Part shown: positions 50,887 through 60,015 of the stretch, one piece after another
How the letters are laid out: each line of letters starts with the position of its first letter
Position numbering within the stretch: the first letter of the stretch is position 1
Assembly: GCA_050291465.1 (NCBI GenBank)
Contig: JBNKJV010000008.1
Coordinates: 73,006-137,005, forward strand
Length of the DNA stretch: 64,000 nucleotides
Reading direction: 5' to 3'
Source of the DNA: CBFDBF01 sp050291465
GTDB taxonomy: Bacteria > Pseudomonadota > Gammaproteobacteria > Chromatiales > Chromatiaceae
Position numbers and translations under genes: made by a program
The notes under the pieces: generated by a model
Told to the model about the DNA's origin: nothing
What the model saw: the letters and a program-made list of their open reading frames with translations, nothing else
Database searches by the model: none

Positions 50887-51813
50887 ATGGAGCTAGGTGC
50901 ATTTGCTGTCACCGTCTTTGTACTCGCGGTCGTAATTCTGGTACTTGGTGCCAAGCGCGTCCCCCAGGGCATGGAATACACGGTGGAACGCTTCGGGCGT
51001 TATACCAAGACCCTGCGGCCGGGGCTTACGTTCATCGTTCCAGTAATCGACACTGTAGGCGCCAAACTCAACATGATGGAACAGGTTTTGGATGTTCCCT
51101 CCCAGGAGGTGATCACCAAGGACAACGCCATGGTACAGGTGGATGGGGTGGTCTTTTTCCAGATACTGGACGCGGCCAAGGCGGCTTATGAAGTAAGCAA
51201 CCTCCAGTACGCCATCCTCAATCTCACCATGACCAATATCCGTACGGTGATGGGTTCCATGGACCTGGATGAGGTGTTGTCGGAACGGGACCGTATCAAT
51301 GCCCAGTTGCTGAACGTGGTGGATGACGCCACTACTCCCTGGGGCGTTAAGGTGACCCGTATCGAGATCAAGGACATCACCCCGCCCCGAGATCTGGTGG
51401 ATGCCATGGCGCGTCAGATGAAGGCGGAACGCGATAAACGCGCCGCCATCCTGGAGGCGGAGGGGGCGCGGCAGTCGGAGATCCTGAAAGCGGAAGGCGA
51501 GAAACAGGCGACGATTCTGGAAGCCGAGGGTGAAAAGGAGGCGGCCTTCCGCGAGGCGGAAGCGCGGGAACGGCTGGCCGAAGCGGAGGCGAAGGCGACT
51601 ATGATGGTCTCTCAGGCCATCGCCAAGGGTGATATCAACGCCATCAACTACTTCGTTGCCCAGAAGTACACCGAAGCGCTGCAGAGCATCGCCTCGGCCG
51701 ACAACCAGAAGCTGGTCCTGATGCCGCTGGAGGCTTCCAGCCTGATCGGTTCGGTGGGTGGCATCGCCGAGATCGCCAAGGAGGCCTTGGGTAGGCGTGG
51801 AGGAGAAGCCTGA
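50887..51813 (+). CDS. qmcA: SPFH/stomatin-like membrane protein, QmcA type
   Basis: A 308-residue protein with one N-terminal membrane segment (about 5-22) and an SPFH/band-7 domain: RVPQGMEYTVERFGRYTKTLRPGLTFIVPVIDTV, QEVITKDNAMVQVDGVVFFQI, then a coiled coil rich in EAEGEK/AEAEAKA (about 180-235). QmcA associates with FtsH-HflKC in lipid microdomains and helps membrane-protein quality control. The next gene encodes an NfeD-like protein and overlaps by one base, the standard qmcA-nfeD arrangement. Confidence 0.92.
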   Translation: MELGAFAVTVFVLAVVILVLGAKRVPQGMEYTVERFGRYTKTLRPGLTFIVPVIDTVGAKLNMMEQVLDVPSQEVITKDNAMVQVDGVVFFQILDAAKAAYEVSNLQYAILNLTMTNIRTVMGSMDLDEVLSERDRINAQLLNVVDDATTPWGVKVTRIEIKDITPPRDLVDAMARQMKAERDKRAAILEAEGARQSEILKAEGEKQATILEAEGEKEAAFREAEARERLAEAEAKATMMVSQAIAKGDINAINYFVAQKYTEALQSIASADNQKLVLMPLEASSLIGSVGGIAEIAKEALGRRGGEA

Positions 51814-52256
51814 TGGAGTGGCTGCAGCAGGTAACCTATTGGCACTGGCTGGTGCTGGGGGTGATTTTCGTGATCCTGGAGGTGTTGTCTCCGGGCGTAT
51901 TTTTTGTCTGGATGGGTGTTTCCGCCGGGGTGGTTGCCCTGATGGTGGCGGTGATACCCGGCATGTCCTGGGAGTATCAGATACTGGCGTTTGCCGTCTT
52001 CAGCGTCATCAGTATCGTCGCTTGGCACCAGCACTTGAAGAAACACCCCACCAAAACCGACCAGCCGCGGTTGAACCGCCGGGGGGAGCAGTATGTCGAT
52101 AGGGTCTTTACCATCGACACCCCCATTGTGAACGGCCAGGGAAAAATCCGCGTGGATGATTCCACTTGGAAGATTACCGGCGAGGATTGTCCGCAAGGAA
52201 CAAAGGTCCGGGTCACCGGTGTGGACGGTGTCGTCCTGAGGGTGGAAGAGGTCTAG
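51813..52256 (+). CDS. NfeD-family membrane protein
   Basis: A 147-residue partner of the SPFH protein. Three membrane segments (about 10-30, 32-50 and 54-68) are followed by a cytoplasmic or periplasmic OB-fold domain (GQGKIRVDDSTWKITGEDCPQGTKVRVTGVDGVVLRVEEV) that is typical of NfeD C-termini. NfeD proteins are thought to control their SPFH partner. Start ATG overlaps the qmcA stop by one base (TGATG). Confidence 0.9.
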   Translation: MEWLQQVTYWHWLVLGVIFVILEVLSPGVFFVWMGVSAGVVALMVAVIPGMSWEYQILAFAVFSVISIVAWHQHLKKHPTKTDQPRLNRRGEQYVDRVFTIDTPIVNGQGKIRVDDSTWKITGEDCPQGTKVRVTGVDGVVLRVEEV

Positions 52257-52276
52257 GAGCGGATTCCAGACAGCTG

Positions 52277-52930
52277 CTAGCGGGTCCCGAAGACCACGAT
52301 GGTCTTGCCCTTGACGGTGATCAGGCCCTGTTCTTCAAGGTTCTTTAATACCCGTCCGGCCATCTCCCGGGAACAGCCGACGATACGTCCGATCTCCTGG
52401 CGGGTAATACGGATCTGCATGCCGTCGGGATGGGTCATGGCATCCGGCTGTTTGCAGAGCTCCAGCAAGGTGCCGGAGATTCGACCGGTAACATCCAGAA
52501 ATGCCAGGTTGCCCACCTTGCGGCTGGTGTGCAGCAGGCGCTGGGTCAGCTGTGCCCCCAGGGCATAGAGGATATCCTTGCTGTGGTTTCTCAGCTCGGT
52601 TTCGAAAAGCTGCTCCAGCCGCGAATAGCTGATTTCAGCCAGGATGCACTCGGAGCGGGTGCGAACCAATACGCTACGGGTCGCCTGGGGAGTAAATAGC
52701 CCCATTTCACCGATAAATTCGCCGTTGTTCAGATAGGTAAGGATGATCTCACGGCCGTCCTCATCCTCGATGAGGATAGTAACGGACCCCTCTATCAGGT
52801 AGTAGAGGGTATCGGCGGCATCTCCGGGGCGGATGATATCCGTCTTGGACGGATAACGCCTTCTATGACAGAACGAAAGGAACGGTTGAAGGTAATCCGG
52901 GTCCTGGGGTGGCGGTTTTACGATGGACAT
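52277..52930 (-). CDS. crp: cAMP receptor protein (Crp/Vfr)
   Basis: A 217-residue global regulator. The N-terminal cyclic-nucleotide domain includes YYLIEGSVTILIEDEDGREIILTYLNNGEFIGEMGLF and the cAMP-binding RSVLVRTRSE. The C-terminal helix-turn-helix is ITRQEIGRIVGCSREMAGRVLKNLEEQGLI. The stretch VGNLAFLDVTGRIS...LLELCKQPDAMTHPDGMQIRITRQEIG is nearly identical to the E. coli protein, so this is the true Crp orthologue rather than a general family member. It binds cAMP and activates or represses many genes. It is divergent from osmC. Confidence 0.94.
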   Translation of the reverse strand: MSIVKPPPQDPDYLQPFLSFCHRRRYPSKTDIIRPGDAADTLYYLIEGSVTILIEDEDGREIILTYLNNGEFIGEMGLFTPQATRSVLVRTRSECILAEISYSRLEQLFETELRNHSKDILYALGAQLTQRLLHTSRKVGNLAFLDVTGRISGTLLELCKQPDAMTHPDGMQIRITRQEIGRIVGCSREMAGRVLKNLEEQGLITVKGKTIVVFGTR

Positions 52931-53036
52931 TCAGCGCGCTCTAATTTTGGCCCACAGAGATTAAAATTGTAGGCAAACTCCAGTAAATTGTCGATCTGTG
53001 CTAGTCTGCGCCCGATGATAACATAGAGAAGATGTG

Positions 53037-53453
53037 ATGAAGGCACGGATTAAGTGGATTGAAGGCACTTTGATGGTGGGGGAGTCGGAAAGCGGCCATG
53101 CGGTGGTCATGGACGGCCCCCCGGAACACGGTGGACGTAATCTGGGATTGCGCCCGATGGAGATGATGCTTCTCGGCATGGGGGGTTGTACCCAGTTCGA
53201 TGTGGTACACATCCTCCGCAAGAGCCGCAATGAAGTGAGCGTCTGCGAGGTGGAGCTGGAAGCCGAACGGGCGGAGACCGAACCAAAGGTATTTACCCGT
53301 ATTCATGTCCACTTCAAGATCGGCGGACCGGGCCTGACTGAAAAGGTTGTTGCTCGTGCCGTCAACTTAAGCGCGGAAAAGTACTGTTCCGCGTCCATTA
53401 TGCTGGGCGCTACCGCTGAAATAACCCACGATTTCGAATTGCTGGACGCCTGA
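53037..53453 (+). CDS. OsmC-family protein
   Basis: A 138-residue OsmC-like protein. The usual regions are RPMEMMLLGMGGCTQFDVVHILRKSR (helix with the reactive Cys in GGCTQFD), VCEVELEAERAETEPKVFTRIHVHF, and AVNLSAEKYCSASIMLGATAEI with the second conserved cysteine. OsmC proteins reduce organic hydroperoxides using paired cysteines; this branch often lacks the osmotic regulation of E. coli OsmC. A GTG codon at 53034 precedes the ATG; the ATG at 53037 is taken as the start. It overlaps the DUF885 gene by one base. Confidence 0.88.
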   Translation: MKARIKWIEGTLMVGESESGHAVVMDGPPEHGGRNLGLRPMEMMLLGMGGCTQFDVVHILRKSRNEVSVCEVELEAERAETEPKVFTRIHVHFKIGGPGLTEKVVARAVNLSAEKYCSASIMLGATAEITHDFELLDA

Positions 53454-55099
53454 TGTCGCAGGCGGTTCGGGAATTCGACTCCCTGGTACAGGAATTCTAC
53501 GAAGGCTGGTTCCGGTTTTACCCGCAGGCGGCGCTCACGGTCGGTGTATCCGGCTACGAGGGCGGTCTTCCGGTGGTGGACGATGACGAGATCGGTGCAC
53601 TGCTCTCCTGGTTGGAGAGCATGACCATGGCTCTGCAGGAGCTTGATTACCACGGCCTGGACGACGACCGTCAACTCGATGTGCAGCTGCTGTTCGGTGC
53701 TTGTCAGGAACAGTATCATCTCCTGATGGAGCAGGATCCGCGGCATCGGGATCCGTTGCGCTATCTTCCTGGGTGTGGCGTGCAGCAGCTGGTTCTCGCG
53801 CCGCACGTGGAACGAAGCGAAGCGTTGAAAAAATACCTCGCTGCGGTGCCGGAGTATCTGCGGCATGCCCGCGGGCAGCTGGCGACCCTTCCGCCCTCGG
53901 TCCCGAGGTTCTGGGTGGAGGGGGCGATACATCAGGGTAAAGCGGATATCGAATACCTGCGAGGCCTGAAGAAGAGCAGGTTGCAGCTGCGCGGATATGA
54001 AAACCTCGCCCGCATTCATGGTTTATGTGATGAGTCCGCGGATGCACTGGAAGGTTACCTTCGGTTTCTGGAAGAGGAGATCCTGCCGAACGCCCAGGGT
54101 GAGTTAGGATGCGGAACCTCCCGCTATCTTCAGCTGTTACGTCATCGCCATTTTCTTCCCATCGATCCGGACCGGCTGTACCAGGTGATGGAAAGTGTCC
54201 ACCGGCAAGCGGTGGAGGAGCTGCACCTTTTCTGCCGGGAGCAGGGAGACGGGCAGGATCCTGCGGTCTGGATGAAGGCTCTCGCGGATGGTGGGTGGAA
54301 GGGCGAGCAAAAACCGCTGGAGTACGCGAAACACAGGTGTTGCAGTCTGCGCTCATTCCTGCAGACGAATAATCTGGTCGATCTGCCGTCCCACGCGGCC
54401 GACCTCAGGTGTCTGGAACCGGCGATGGAGACGGTTCTGGAATCCTGTAGTTCCGGTTATCGGGAGCCGGCTTGCGGAGATCCCGATCTGCAGGGTGAGC
54501 TTTACCTGAATCCGAACGGTGTTTTTGCCCCGGCGAACATAACGGCTCACTGTATCCGCCAGGGGTGGTCCGGCCGACATCTGTTGTACGTGTCAGCCAG
54601 TGGCGGAACCGTTTCGGATAATCTGTTGCGGCGTATCAACAAGTCGCCGGCCATGATCGGAGGCTGGTCTCTATATGCCGAGCAGATGCTCTTTGAACAG
54701 GATTTCGATGTCCGGCCCGAGCTCTCACTATTGCGTTTGTCGGAGTGTGTCATGCGCACGCGGGCGGCGCTGCTGGATATGGAGGTGCATCTGCAGGGGA
54801 AGGATGCCGGCGAGGCACTGCGGCAGTTGCAGGAGTTGCCTGGTGTTTCACCACAGCGGGCGGAAAGGGAGCTGTTGCAGATCAGTCGCTTTCCCGCCGA
54901 CGCGCCGGCGGTGGTGCTCGGTTGGCTGCTGATCTCCGGGTTACGGGAAGTCCGGGAGCGGGATGCGGATGTGTTTGATCTCAAGTCCTTTCACATGCGG
55001 CTTCTGGGGCAGGGGGTGGTGCCGCCTCCGCTGATGATCAAACGGGTATATGGGGAGCAGGTCTGGCAGGAGCTCTGTGCCGCGCTCGGCCTTCACTGA
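53453..55099 (+). CDS. DUF885 family protein with altered metal motif
   Basis: A 548-residue helical protein of the DUF885 family (zinc-metallopeptidase-like). Family features are the N-terminal AALTVGVSGYEGGLPVVDD, CGTSRYLQLLRHRHFLPIDPDRLYQV and the C-terminal AMIGGWSLYAEQMLFEQDF plus LRLSECVMRTRAALLDMEVH. The usual HExxPGHH motif reads HCIRQGWSGRH: the glutamate is replaced by Cys and the spacing is expanded by about three residues. Catalysis may be lost or changed. No signal peptide is visible. It is translationally coupled to osmC (ATG overlaps the stop). Confidence 0.75.
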   Translation: MSQAVREFDSLVQEFYEGWFRFYPQAALTVGVSGYEGGLPVVDDDEIGALLSWLESMTMALQELDYHGLDDDRQLDVQLLFGACQEQYHLLMEQDPRHRDPLRYLPGCGVQQLVLAPHVERSEALKKYLAAVPEYLRHARGQLATLPPSVPRFWVEGAIHQGKADIEYLRGLKKSRLQLRGYENLARIHGLCDESADALEGYLRFLEEEILPNAQGELGCGTSRYLQLLRHRHFLPIDPDRLYQVMESVHRQAVEELHLFCREQGDGQDPAVWMKALADGGWKGEQKPLEYAKHRCCSLRSFLQTNNLVDLPSHAADLRCLEPAMETVLESCSSGYREPACGDPDLQGELYLNPNGVFAPANITAHCIRQGWSGRHLLYVSASGGTVSDNLLRRINKSPAMIGGWSLYAEQMLFEQDFDVRPELSLLRLSECVMRTRAALLDMEVHLQGKDAGEALRQLQELPGVSPQRAERELLQISRFPADAPAVVLGWLLISGLREVRERDADVFDLKSFHMRLLGQGVVPPPLMIKRVYGEQVWQELCAALGLH

Positions 55100-55214
55100 T
55101 GGCCCGGCTCCAATTGCCAACGCAGGTAAGGTTGGACCTGGAAATAATGTTTCTGAAAAGGGGAAGACGGCAGTAGAATAACCGCCTGCATTTATTATCC
55201 TAGAGCGTATCATC

Positions 55215-56030
55215 ATGCCCAGGTCGCTAAAAAGATTGAAGCTTCACGGCTTTAACAACCTGACCAAAACCCTGAGTTTCAATATCTACGATATCTGTTA
55301 CGCCAACAGTCCGAAACAGAACCGTGCCTATATTGAGTATATCGATGAGGCCTATAATGCCGAGCGGTTAACCAATATCCTGACCGACGTGGCGAACATT
55401 ATCGGCGCCAATATTCTCAATATTGCCCGTCAGGATTACGACCCGCAGGGCGCCAGTGTAACCATGCTGATCTCGGAAGAGCCGGTAGCGGCCGATCAGC
55501 TTTCCAATACCGAGGCGCCGGGTCCGTTGCCGGACGCGGTAGTGGCCCATCTGGACAAGAGCCATATTACGGTCCACACCTACCCGGAAAGTCATCCCGA
55601 GAACGGCATCAGTACCTTCCGGGCGGATATCGATGTGTCTACCTGCGGCAGGGTTTCACCGCTGAAGGCGCTCAATTACCTGATTCACTCCTTCGAGTCG
55701 GATATCGTCATCATGGACTATCGGGTACGCGGTTTTACCCGTGACGTGCGTGGCCGCAAGTTCTTCATAGATCACAACATCAGTTCAATCCAGAATTACC
55801 TTTCCCGCGATACCAAGAACCGCTATCAGATGGTTGACGTCAATGTCTATCAGGAGAATATTTTCCACACCAAGATGATGATGAAAGAGTTTGTACTGGA
55901 CGACTATCTCTTCTGTGTAGACGAGTGCGATCTGAGCGGCAAGGAGAGCAAGCGTCTGCAGAGGCTACTGCGGAGAGAGATGTCGGAAATATTCTACGGG
56001 CGCAATATGGGGCGCAATCTGGATTTCTAG
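55215..56030 (+). CDS. speD: S-adenosylmethionine decarboxylase proenzyme (E. coli type)
   Basis: A 271-residue proenzyme that supplies decarboxylated SAM for spermidine synthesis. The self-cleavage and pyruvoyl region DKSHITVHTYPESHPENGISTFRADID is intact, with the serine of KSHIT as the cleavage point, and DVSTCGRVSPLKALNYLI carries the catalytic cysteine. The length and the ending RDTKNRYQMVDVNVYQENIFHTKMMMKEFVLDDYLF match the gammaproteobacterial group rather than the short archaeal type. It is convergent with the methyltransferase gene and overlaps its end by 4 bp. Confidence 0.96.
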   Translation: MPRSLKRLKLHGFNNLTKTLSFNIYDICYANSPKQNRAYIEYIDEAYNAERLTNILTDVANIIGANILNIARQDYDPQGASVTMLISEEPVAADQLSNTEAPGPLPDAVVAHLDKSHITVHTYPESHPENGISTFRADIDVSTCGRVSPLKALNYLIHSFESDIVIMDYRVRGFTRDVRGRKFFIDHNISSIQNYLSRDTKNRYQMVDVNVYQENIFHTKMMMKEFVLDDYLFCVDECDLSGKESKRLQRLLRREMSEIFYGRNMGRNLDF

Positions 56031-57565
56031 TCGCCGCTGTACACACCCATTGCCACCAGCCTGGGAAGCGCTTTGTTATTCAATAAAGGGAGTTGATCAC
56101 GGATTGATTTAACGAGTTCCGGTTTTCCAGGCGGATTGGGGAAAAGCTCCTTTCCGGCCAGCATAAGCCTGTCCGCCACCACATCGATCACTTCATTCCG
56201 GGCGATACCTTTTCCCTGTGCCGCGAGAATCAGGGCCACCACCGGGGGCAACGAGGCGCATTGACCGGTATGGGCCGATGGCAGGCTCAGCGGCCGGGTC
56301 AGAGGAAAATCCGACGCAAGTTCAAGTTTGCCCAGGGTCAGGGAAGGTTCCCGCGGGGCTTGTTGGGATTCCGGTGTCGGATGATAGTGGTTGGTGAGAG
56401 GTTGAATCGCCCCGATGCTCGTCAGAAAAGCGAACAGGTCCCGAACTTCATTGTGGTGTTTCTGACTGAGCGCCGGTAACGACAGCATTTCTCCGAAGGT
56501 CATGGATTTGCGCGTCAGGCCGTCAAGTATGGCTTTCGGGATCGGATCTTTGAGATTTATGCTTTGCCCGGACAGGGCGTCGACCGACGGCGGGATGGTT
56601 TCGTTCAGCAACGGCGCGATACCGAAAGGGGTTTCGTGAAATGCATCCTGGTTGGATTGCGCCTTTCTGACATCCTTCGCAAAAACGTCTGTCCGTACCC
56701 CCGTATTATGTATGTAATCGCAAAGGGTCTCTTTAACAATGGGGTCCATGGGGTCATGGAACAATGTGTTAAAGGAGTGCGGAACACGAAATTTCAACGG
56801 AATGTTGGATTGTCCGGAGGGGCCGGCAAATACCAGACCGTATTCCCGGGCTCGTCGTGCGATCTCATCATGAAAAAAGGCCTGCCACTCGGTGAGTGAT
56901 TCATGGGCGACGTAGCTCGCATCCTGATTGACCAGAGCGGTTGCACGTTGTCTCGCTATGGGATTCTGTTTGAAAAACGCGGATTCCTTGTCTTTGAGGT
57001 GGGAAATGATCCGAATACCTTCCCGAACCCGAGCAATGGAATCTCCCTCTTCGGAATCCGTAACCGTGCGCATCAGATGCCAAAGCGGATCGATCTGCAC
57101 TTTGCCTGGCCTGGCGGCATAGTGGACCAGAAAGAAACCGCCTTTTATCAGGCTGTTTCCCACGAAATCAAGGATGCTGTTTTGCAGTGCAACGGTAATC
57201 CAGGAAAAGGTGCCGTAACAGACGACAAAATCGAACGGTTCGACGGTCCAGTTTTCGAGATTCGCGAAATCGAGCTGATGAAACTCAATGTTGTTTAATT
57301 GGGCCTGTTTCGCCAGGCCCTGTGCTGCGGCTATATGGGTCGCGTTGAAATCCACGCCGGTAAAATGTGCCTTGGGATACATGGCGGCCAGGTAGCACAA
57401 TGTCGTACCGTTTCCGCAGCCGAGGTCGCAATAGCGGAAGGACTCAGGCAGGGAACGCTCAGCAAAGCCGTTGATGGCGGCATTGAACCATAGAGTGAGC
57501 GGGTTCAACTGCGGGTTATAAAAAGACTGATAGCTGACGTCCTGGATGTAGTTGCTTGAACTCAT
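56027..57565 (-). CDS. methyltransferase with C-terminal regulatory domain
   Basis: A 512-residue protein. The N-terminal class I methyltransferase has RYCDLGCGNGTTLCYLA (motif I, about 43-59) and AHFTGVDFNATHIAAAQ, then HQLDFANLENWTVEPFDFVVCYGTFSW. The middle part (about 220-330: QDASYVAHESLTEWQAFFHDEIARRAREYGLVFAG) matches the methyltransferase-regulatory-domain (PF10119) proteins. A C-terminal part (about 400-512) resembles a winged-helix or B-domain-like extension. Members are found with type III secretion or surface-antigen loci, but the target is unknown. Confidence 0.83.
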   Translation of the reverse strand: MSSSNYIQDVSYQSFYNPQLNPLTLWFNAAINGFAERSLPESFRYCDLGCGNGTTLCYLAAMYPKAHFTGVDFNATHIAAAQGLAKQAQLNNIEFHQLDFANLENWTVEPFDFVVCYGTFSWITVALQNSILDFVGNSLIKGGFFLVHYAARPGKVQIDPLWHLMRTVTDSEEGDSIARVREGIRIISHLKDKESAFFKQNPIARQRATALVNQDASYVAHESLTEWQAFFHDEIARRAREYGLVFAGPSGQSNIPLKFRVPHSFNTLFHDPMDPIVKETLCDYIHNTGVRTDVFAKDVRKAQSNQDAFHETPFGIAPLLNETIPPSVDALSGQSINLKDPIPKAILDGLTRKSMTFGEMLSLPALSQKHHNEVRDLFAFLTSIGAIQPLTNHYHPTPESQQAPREPSLTLGKLELASDFPLTRPLSLPSAHTGQCASLPPVVALILAAQGKGIARNEVIDVVADRLMLAGKELFPNPPGKPELVKSIRDQLPLLNNKALPRLVAMGVYSGD

Positions 57566-57655
57566 GTTGCTGTCGGGCGCCCTTTCTCGCTGTTTGCAGG
57601 GTTGTTACGGCTGTCCGTGGATTATACCGTTTGCCGGCTAATCATATACGTCCGG

Positions 57656-58900
57656 TCACCGGTCTGCTGAATCGGGTTGGCTTTCACCTGTATCCGCAAG
57701 TTGCTGCGCCAGCAGTTCAACCGGATGCATGACAGCTATCTCTAGCCCAGAGCTGCGAATGCCCGCCGCCAGATGGAGCGCGCAACCCGTGTTCGAGGTG
57801 ACCAGTATCTCCGGCCGGGATTTCTCCAGAGCGGCCAATTTGTCTTTGCGCAGTTCTTCCGCGATCTCCGGCTGCGTCAGCAGGTGGCGACCTGCCGCTC
57901 CGCAACAGAGCCCGTTTTCCGGCAGAGGGAAGAGATCGATTCCCGGGATGGTCTGCAACAGTTCCTGGGGAGCATCGGCCTGACCAAGGACGTTTTTCAG
58001 GGTGCACGGGGTGTGTATCGCCACCCGTTTTTCCAGCGGGCGGAATATAAGTTGGCGAATTTGCGGCAGTTGCCGGAGATAGGCGCTGATATCCCAGACC
58101 CTGCAGGGCATGGCAGGGCCCCGTTCGCCGTATTCCGCAAGGTGGGATCCGCAACCGCTGGCGATGGTGACCATGCTGTCCACTCCCGTTGCGGCGAAGG
58201 CCTGGCGGTTGACCCCCGCCAGCCGTTCGGCCTCTTCCCGCTCGCCTCCGTCCAGGGCCATGGCGCCGCAGCACACCTGCGTTTTCGGTATTACAACCTC
58301 GAGCCCGGCCCTGTTAAGTACCTTTACCGAGGCGCGTAACGCATTTTGATCCGCGAGACGGCTGACGCAGCCGGTAAACAATCCGACCCGGCCCAGGGGT
58401 TCCCCCTGCGGCGGATAACACTCCCGCCACTGCTCCAAATCGGCCAGAACCGGCAGGAGGTCGTCACGATGCCTGAATTTCGAACCGCCGAGGCCGCGCA
58501 TGAGGCGGCGAAGGCCGCTCCTTTGATATATATACGCCCCGCGTCCGACGAAATGCAGATAGGGGAGCCGGGAGAGCAGGGAAAGCTCCAGCCGCGAAGT
58601 CAGGTTTTTCGTTGCCCGGGCCTGGTCCCGCAACAGTGACCGCGATGCGGCGATCAGCTTCCCGTAGTGGACGCCCGAGGGGCAGGCCGGTTCGCAGGCC
58701 CGGCAGACGAGACAGTGCTCGAGATGGGCCAGCAGCCGCTCTCCGGCCACTACCCCTTCCACCGCCCCCTGAATGAGGGCGATTCGCCCCCGGGGGGACT
58801 CCCCCTCCTCCCGGGAATGGGCGTAGGTTGGGCAGTGGGCAAGACAGTAGCCGCATTTTACGCAACGGTCGGCTTCGGCAAGTATCTCTTCGGGACGCAC
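57656..58900 (-). CDS. glcF: glycolate oxidase iron-sulfur subunit-like protein
   Basis: A 414-residue Fe-S protein. Two 4Fe-4S motifs, CVKCGYCLAHCPTYAHSREEGESPRGRI (about 13-39) and CLVCRACEPACPSGVHYG (about 62-80), are followed by two CCG domains (GVNRQAF..CCGAMALDGG and HTPCTLKNVLG...LCCGAAGRHLLTQPE). This is the GlcF architecture, the electron-transfer subunit for glycolate dehydrogenase. The FAD subunits GlcD and GlcE are not adjacent, so its partner is elsewhere. It uses a GTG start. Confidence 0.88.
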   Translation of the reverse strand: MRPEEILAEADRCVKCGYCLAHCPTYAHSREEGESPRGRIALIQGAVEGVVAGERLLAHLEHCLVCRACEPACPSGVHYGKLIAASRSLLRDQARATKNLTSRLELSLLSRLPYLHFVGRGAYIYQRSGLRRLMRGLGGSKFRHRDDLLPVLADLEQWRECYPPQGEPLGRVGLFTGCVSRLADQNALRASVKVLNRAGLEVVIPKTQVCCGAMALDGGEREEAERLAGVNRQAFAATGVDSMVTIASGCGSHLAEYGERGPAMPCRVWDISAYLRQLPQIRQLIFRPLEKRVAIHTPCTLKNVLGQADAPQELLQTIPGIDLFPLPENGLCCGAAGRHLLTQPEIAEELRKDKLAALEKSRPEILVTSNTGCALHLAAGIRSSGLEIAVMHPVELLAQQLADTGESQPDSADR

Positions 58901-58995
58901 TTTTCGGGGATTTCAGGGGAGTGGCCAGTCGGTAGCCGTGATTATGGGTGAAGGGGCGTCCGGGTTCCAGGGGGGCTGCAGCCCTTCTCTGGGGC

Positions 58996-59024
58996 TTGTA
59001 ACATTGCCTGGAGTCCGGTAACAT
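58996..59024 (+). promoter_or_regulatory. putative rplM-rpsI promoter
   Basis: ttgtaa (58996-59001) and taacat (59019-59024) are separated by 17 bp, about 110 bp before the rplM start. The -10 element is only moderately like TATAAT. The 110-bp leader has no structure I could assign to L13 autoregulation. Confidence 0.4.
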
Positions 59025-59134
59025 TCGCGCTCTTTTTTCGAGTGTTTTTTGCCCGGCCGGAACGACTGCCCGAGATGCGGGGGACGGGTCCGGGGGCACG
59101 ATTGATCGAGTACTCTCTAGTTGGAGCGAGTCTG

Positions 59135-59563
59135 ATGACTACTGTTAGCGCAAAGCCTGCGGAAGTGCGCCGCGACTGGTATCTCGTGGATGCCGCCGAT
59201 AAGACCCTCGGCAGGCTGGCCAGCGAGATCGCGCATCGCCTGCGCGGCAAGCATAAGCCGGAATATACCCCGCATGTGGATACCGGTGACTATATTGTCG
59301 TTGTGAATGCCGAGAAGATTCGGGTCACCGGCAACAAGATGAGTGACAAGATGTACCATCACCATACCGGGTACATCGGTAACCTCAAGTCCATTAGCCT
59401 GGAAAAGCTGCTGGCCAAGGCCCCGGAACAGGTGATCGAAACGGCGGTGAAAGGCATGTTGCCCAAGAACGCCCTCGGTCGCGCCATGTTCAAGAAGCTG
59501 CGTGTCTACGCCGGCCCGGAGCACAAGAACCAGGCACAACAGCCGAAACCGCTGGATCTCTGA
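59135..59563 (+). CDS. rplM: 50S ribosomal protein L13
   Basis: A 142-residue protein, the normal L13 length. Conserved DWYLVDAADKTLGRLASEIAHRLRGKHKPEYTPHVDTGDYIVVVNAEKIRVTG and GYIGNLKSISLEKLL...KGMLPKNALGRAMFKKLRVYAGPEH are all present. It binds 23S rRNA early in assembly. The frame is open for 31 codons upstream; Met at 59135 fits the family start. Followed 44 bp later by rpsI in the universal rplM-rpsI operon. Confidence 0.98.
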   Translation: MTTVSAKPAEVRRDWYLVDAADKTLGRLASEIAHRLRGKHKPEYTPHVDTGDYIVVVNAEKIRVTGNKMSDKMYHHHTGYIGNLKSISLEKLLAKAPEQVIETAVKGMLPKNALGRAMFKKLRVYAGPEHKNQAQQPKPLDL

Positions 59564-59607
59564 TTCCGGTTATTAGCGAACAAGATTTGATATCGGGATA
59601 GTTAAAG

Positions 59608-60000
59608 ATGGCAGAAACCCAGAATTACGCAACCGGACGCCGCAAGAGCTCTGCGGCTCGTGTGTTCCTTACGGCCGGTAGCGGTAACATTACCGTAAAT
59701 AACCGTCCGCTGGACAAGTTCTTCGGTCGGGAGACCGCCCGCATGGTGGTGCGCCAGCCCCTGCAGGTGGCCGATGTGCTGGAGAAGGTGGATGTTCGTG
59801 TCACCGTCAGAGGAGGTGGCACCACCGGCCAGGCCGGCGCCATCCGCCACGGTATCGCCCGTGCCCTGACCGAATACGACGAGTCGCTGCGCTCGACCCT
59901 GCGCAAGGCCGGTTTTCTCACCCGTGACGCCCGCGCCGTGGAGCGGAAGAAAGTGGGTCTGCACAAAGCGCGCAAGCGTCCGCAGTACTCGAAGCGCTAA
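59608..60000 (+). CDS. rpsI: 30S ribosomal protein S9
   Basis: A 130-residue protein with the standard S9 ending: RKKVGLHKARKRPQYSKR, the basic tail that reaches the P-site tRNA. YATGRRKSSAARVFLTAGSGNITVNNRPLDKFFGRE and RGGGTTGQAGAIRHGIARALTEYD are the usual core. Second gene of the rplM-rpsI operon. Confidence 0.98.
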   Translation: MAETQNYATGRRKSSAARVFLTAGSGNITVNNRPLDKFFGRETARMVVRQPLQVADVLEKVDVRVTVRGGGTTGQAGAIRHGIARALTEYDESLRSTLRKAGFLTRDARAVERKKVGLHKARKRPQYSKR

Positions 60001-60015
60001 AGCGTTTCTATATGA

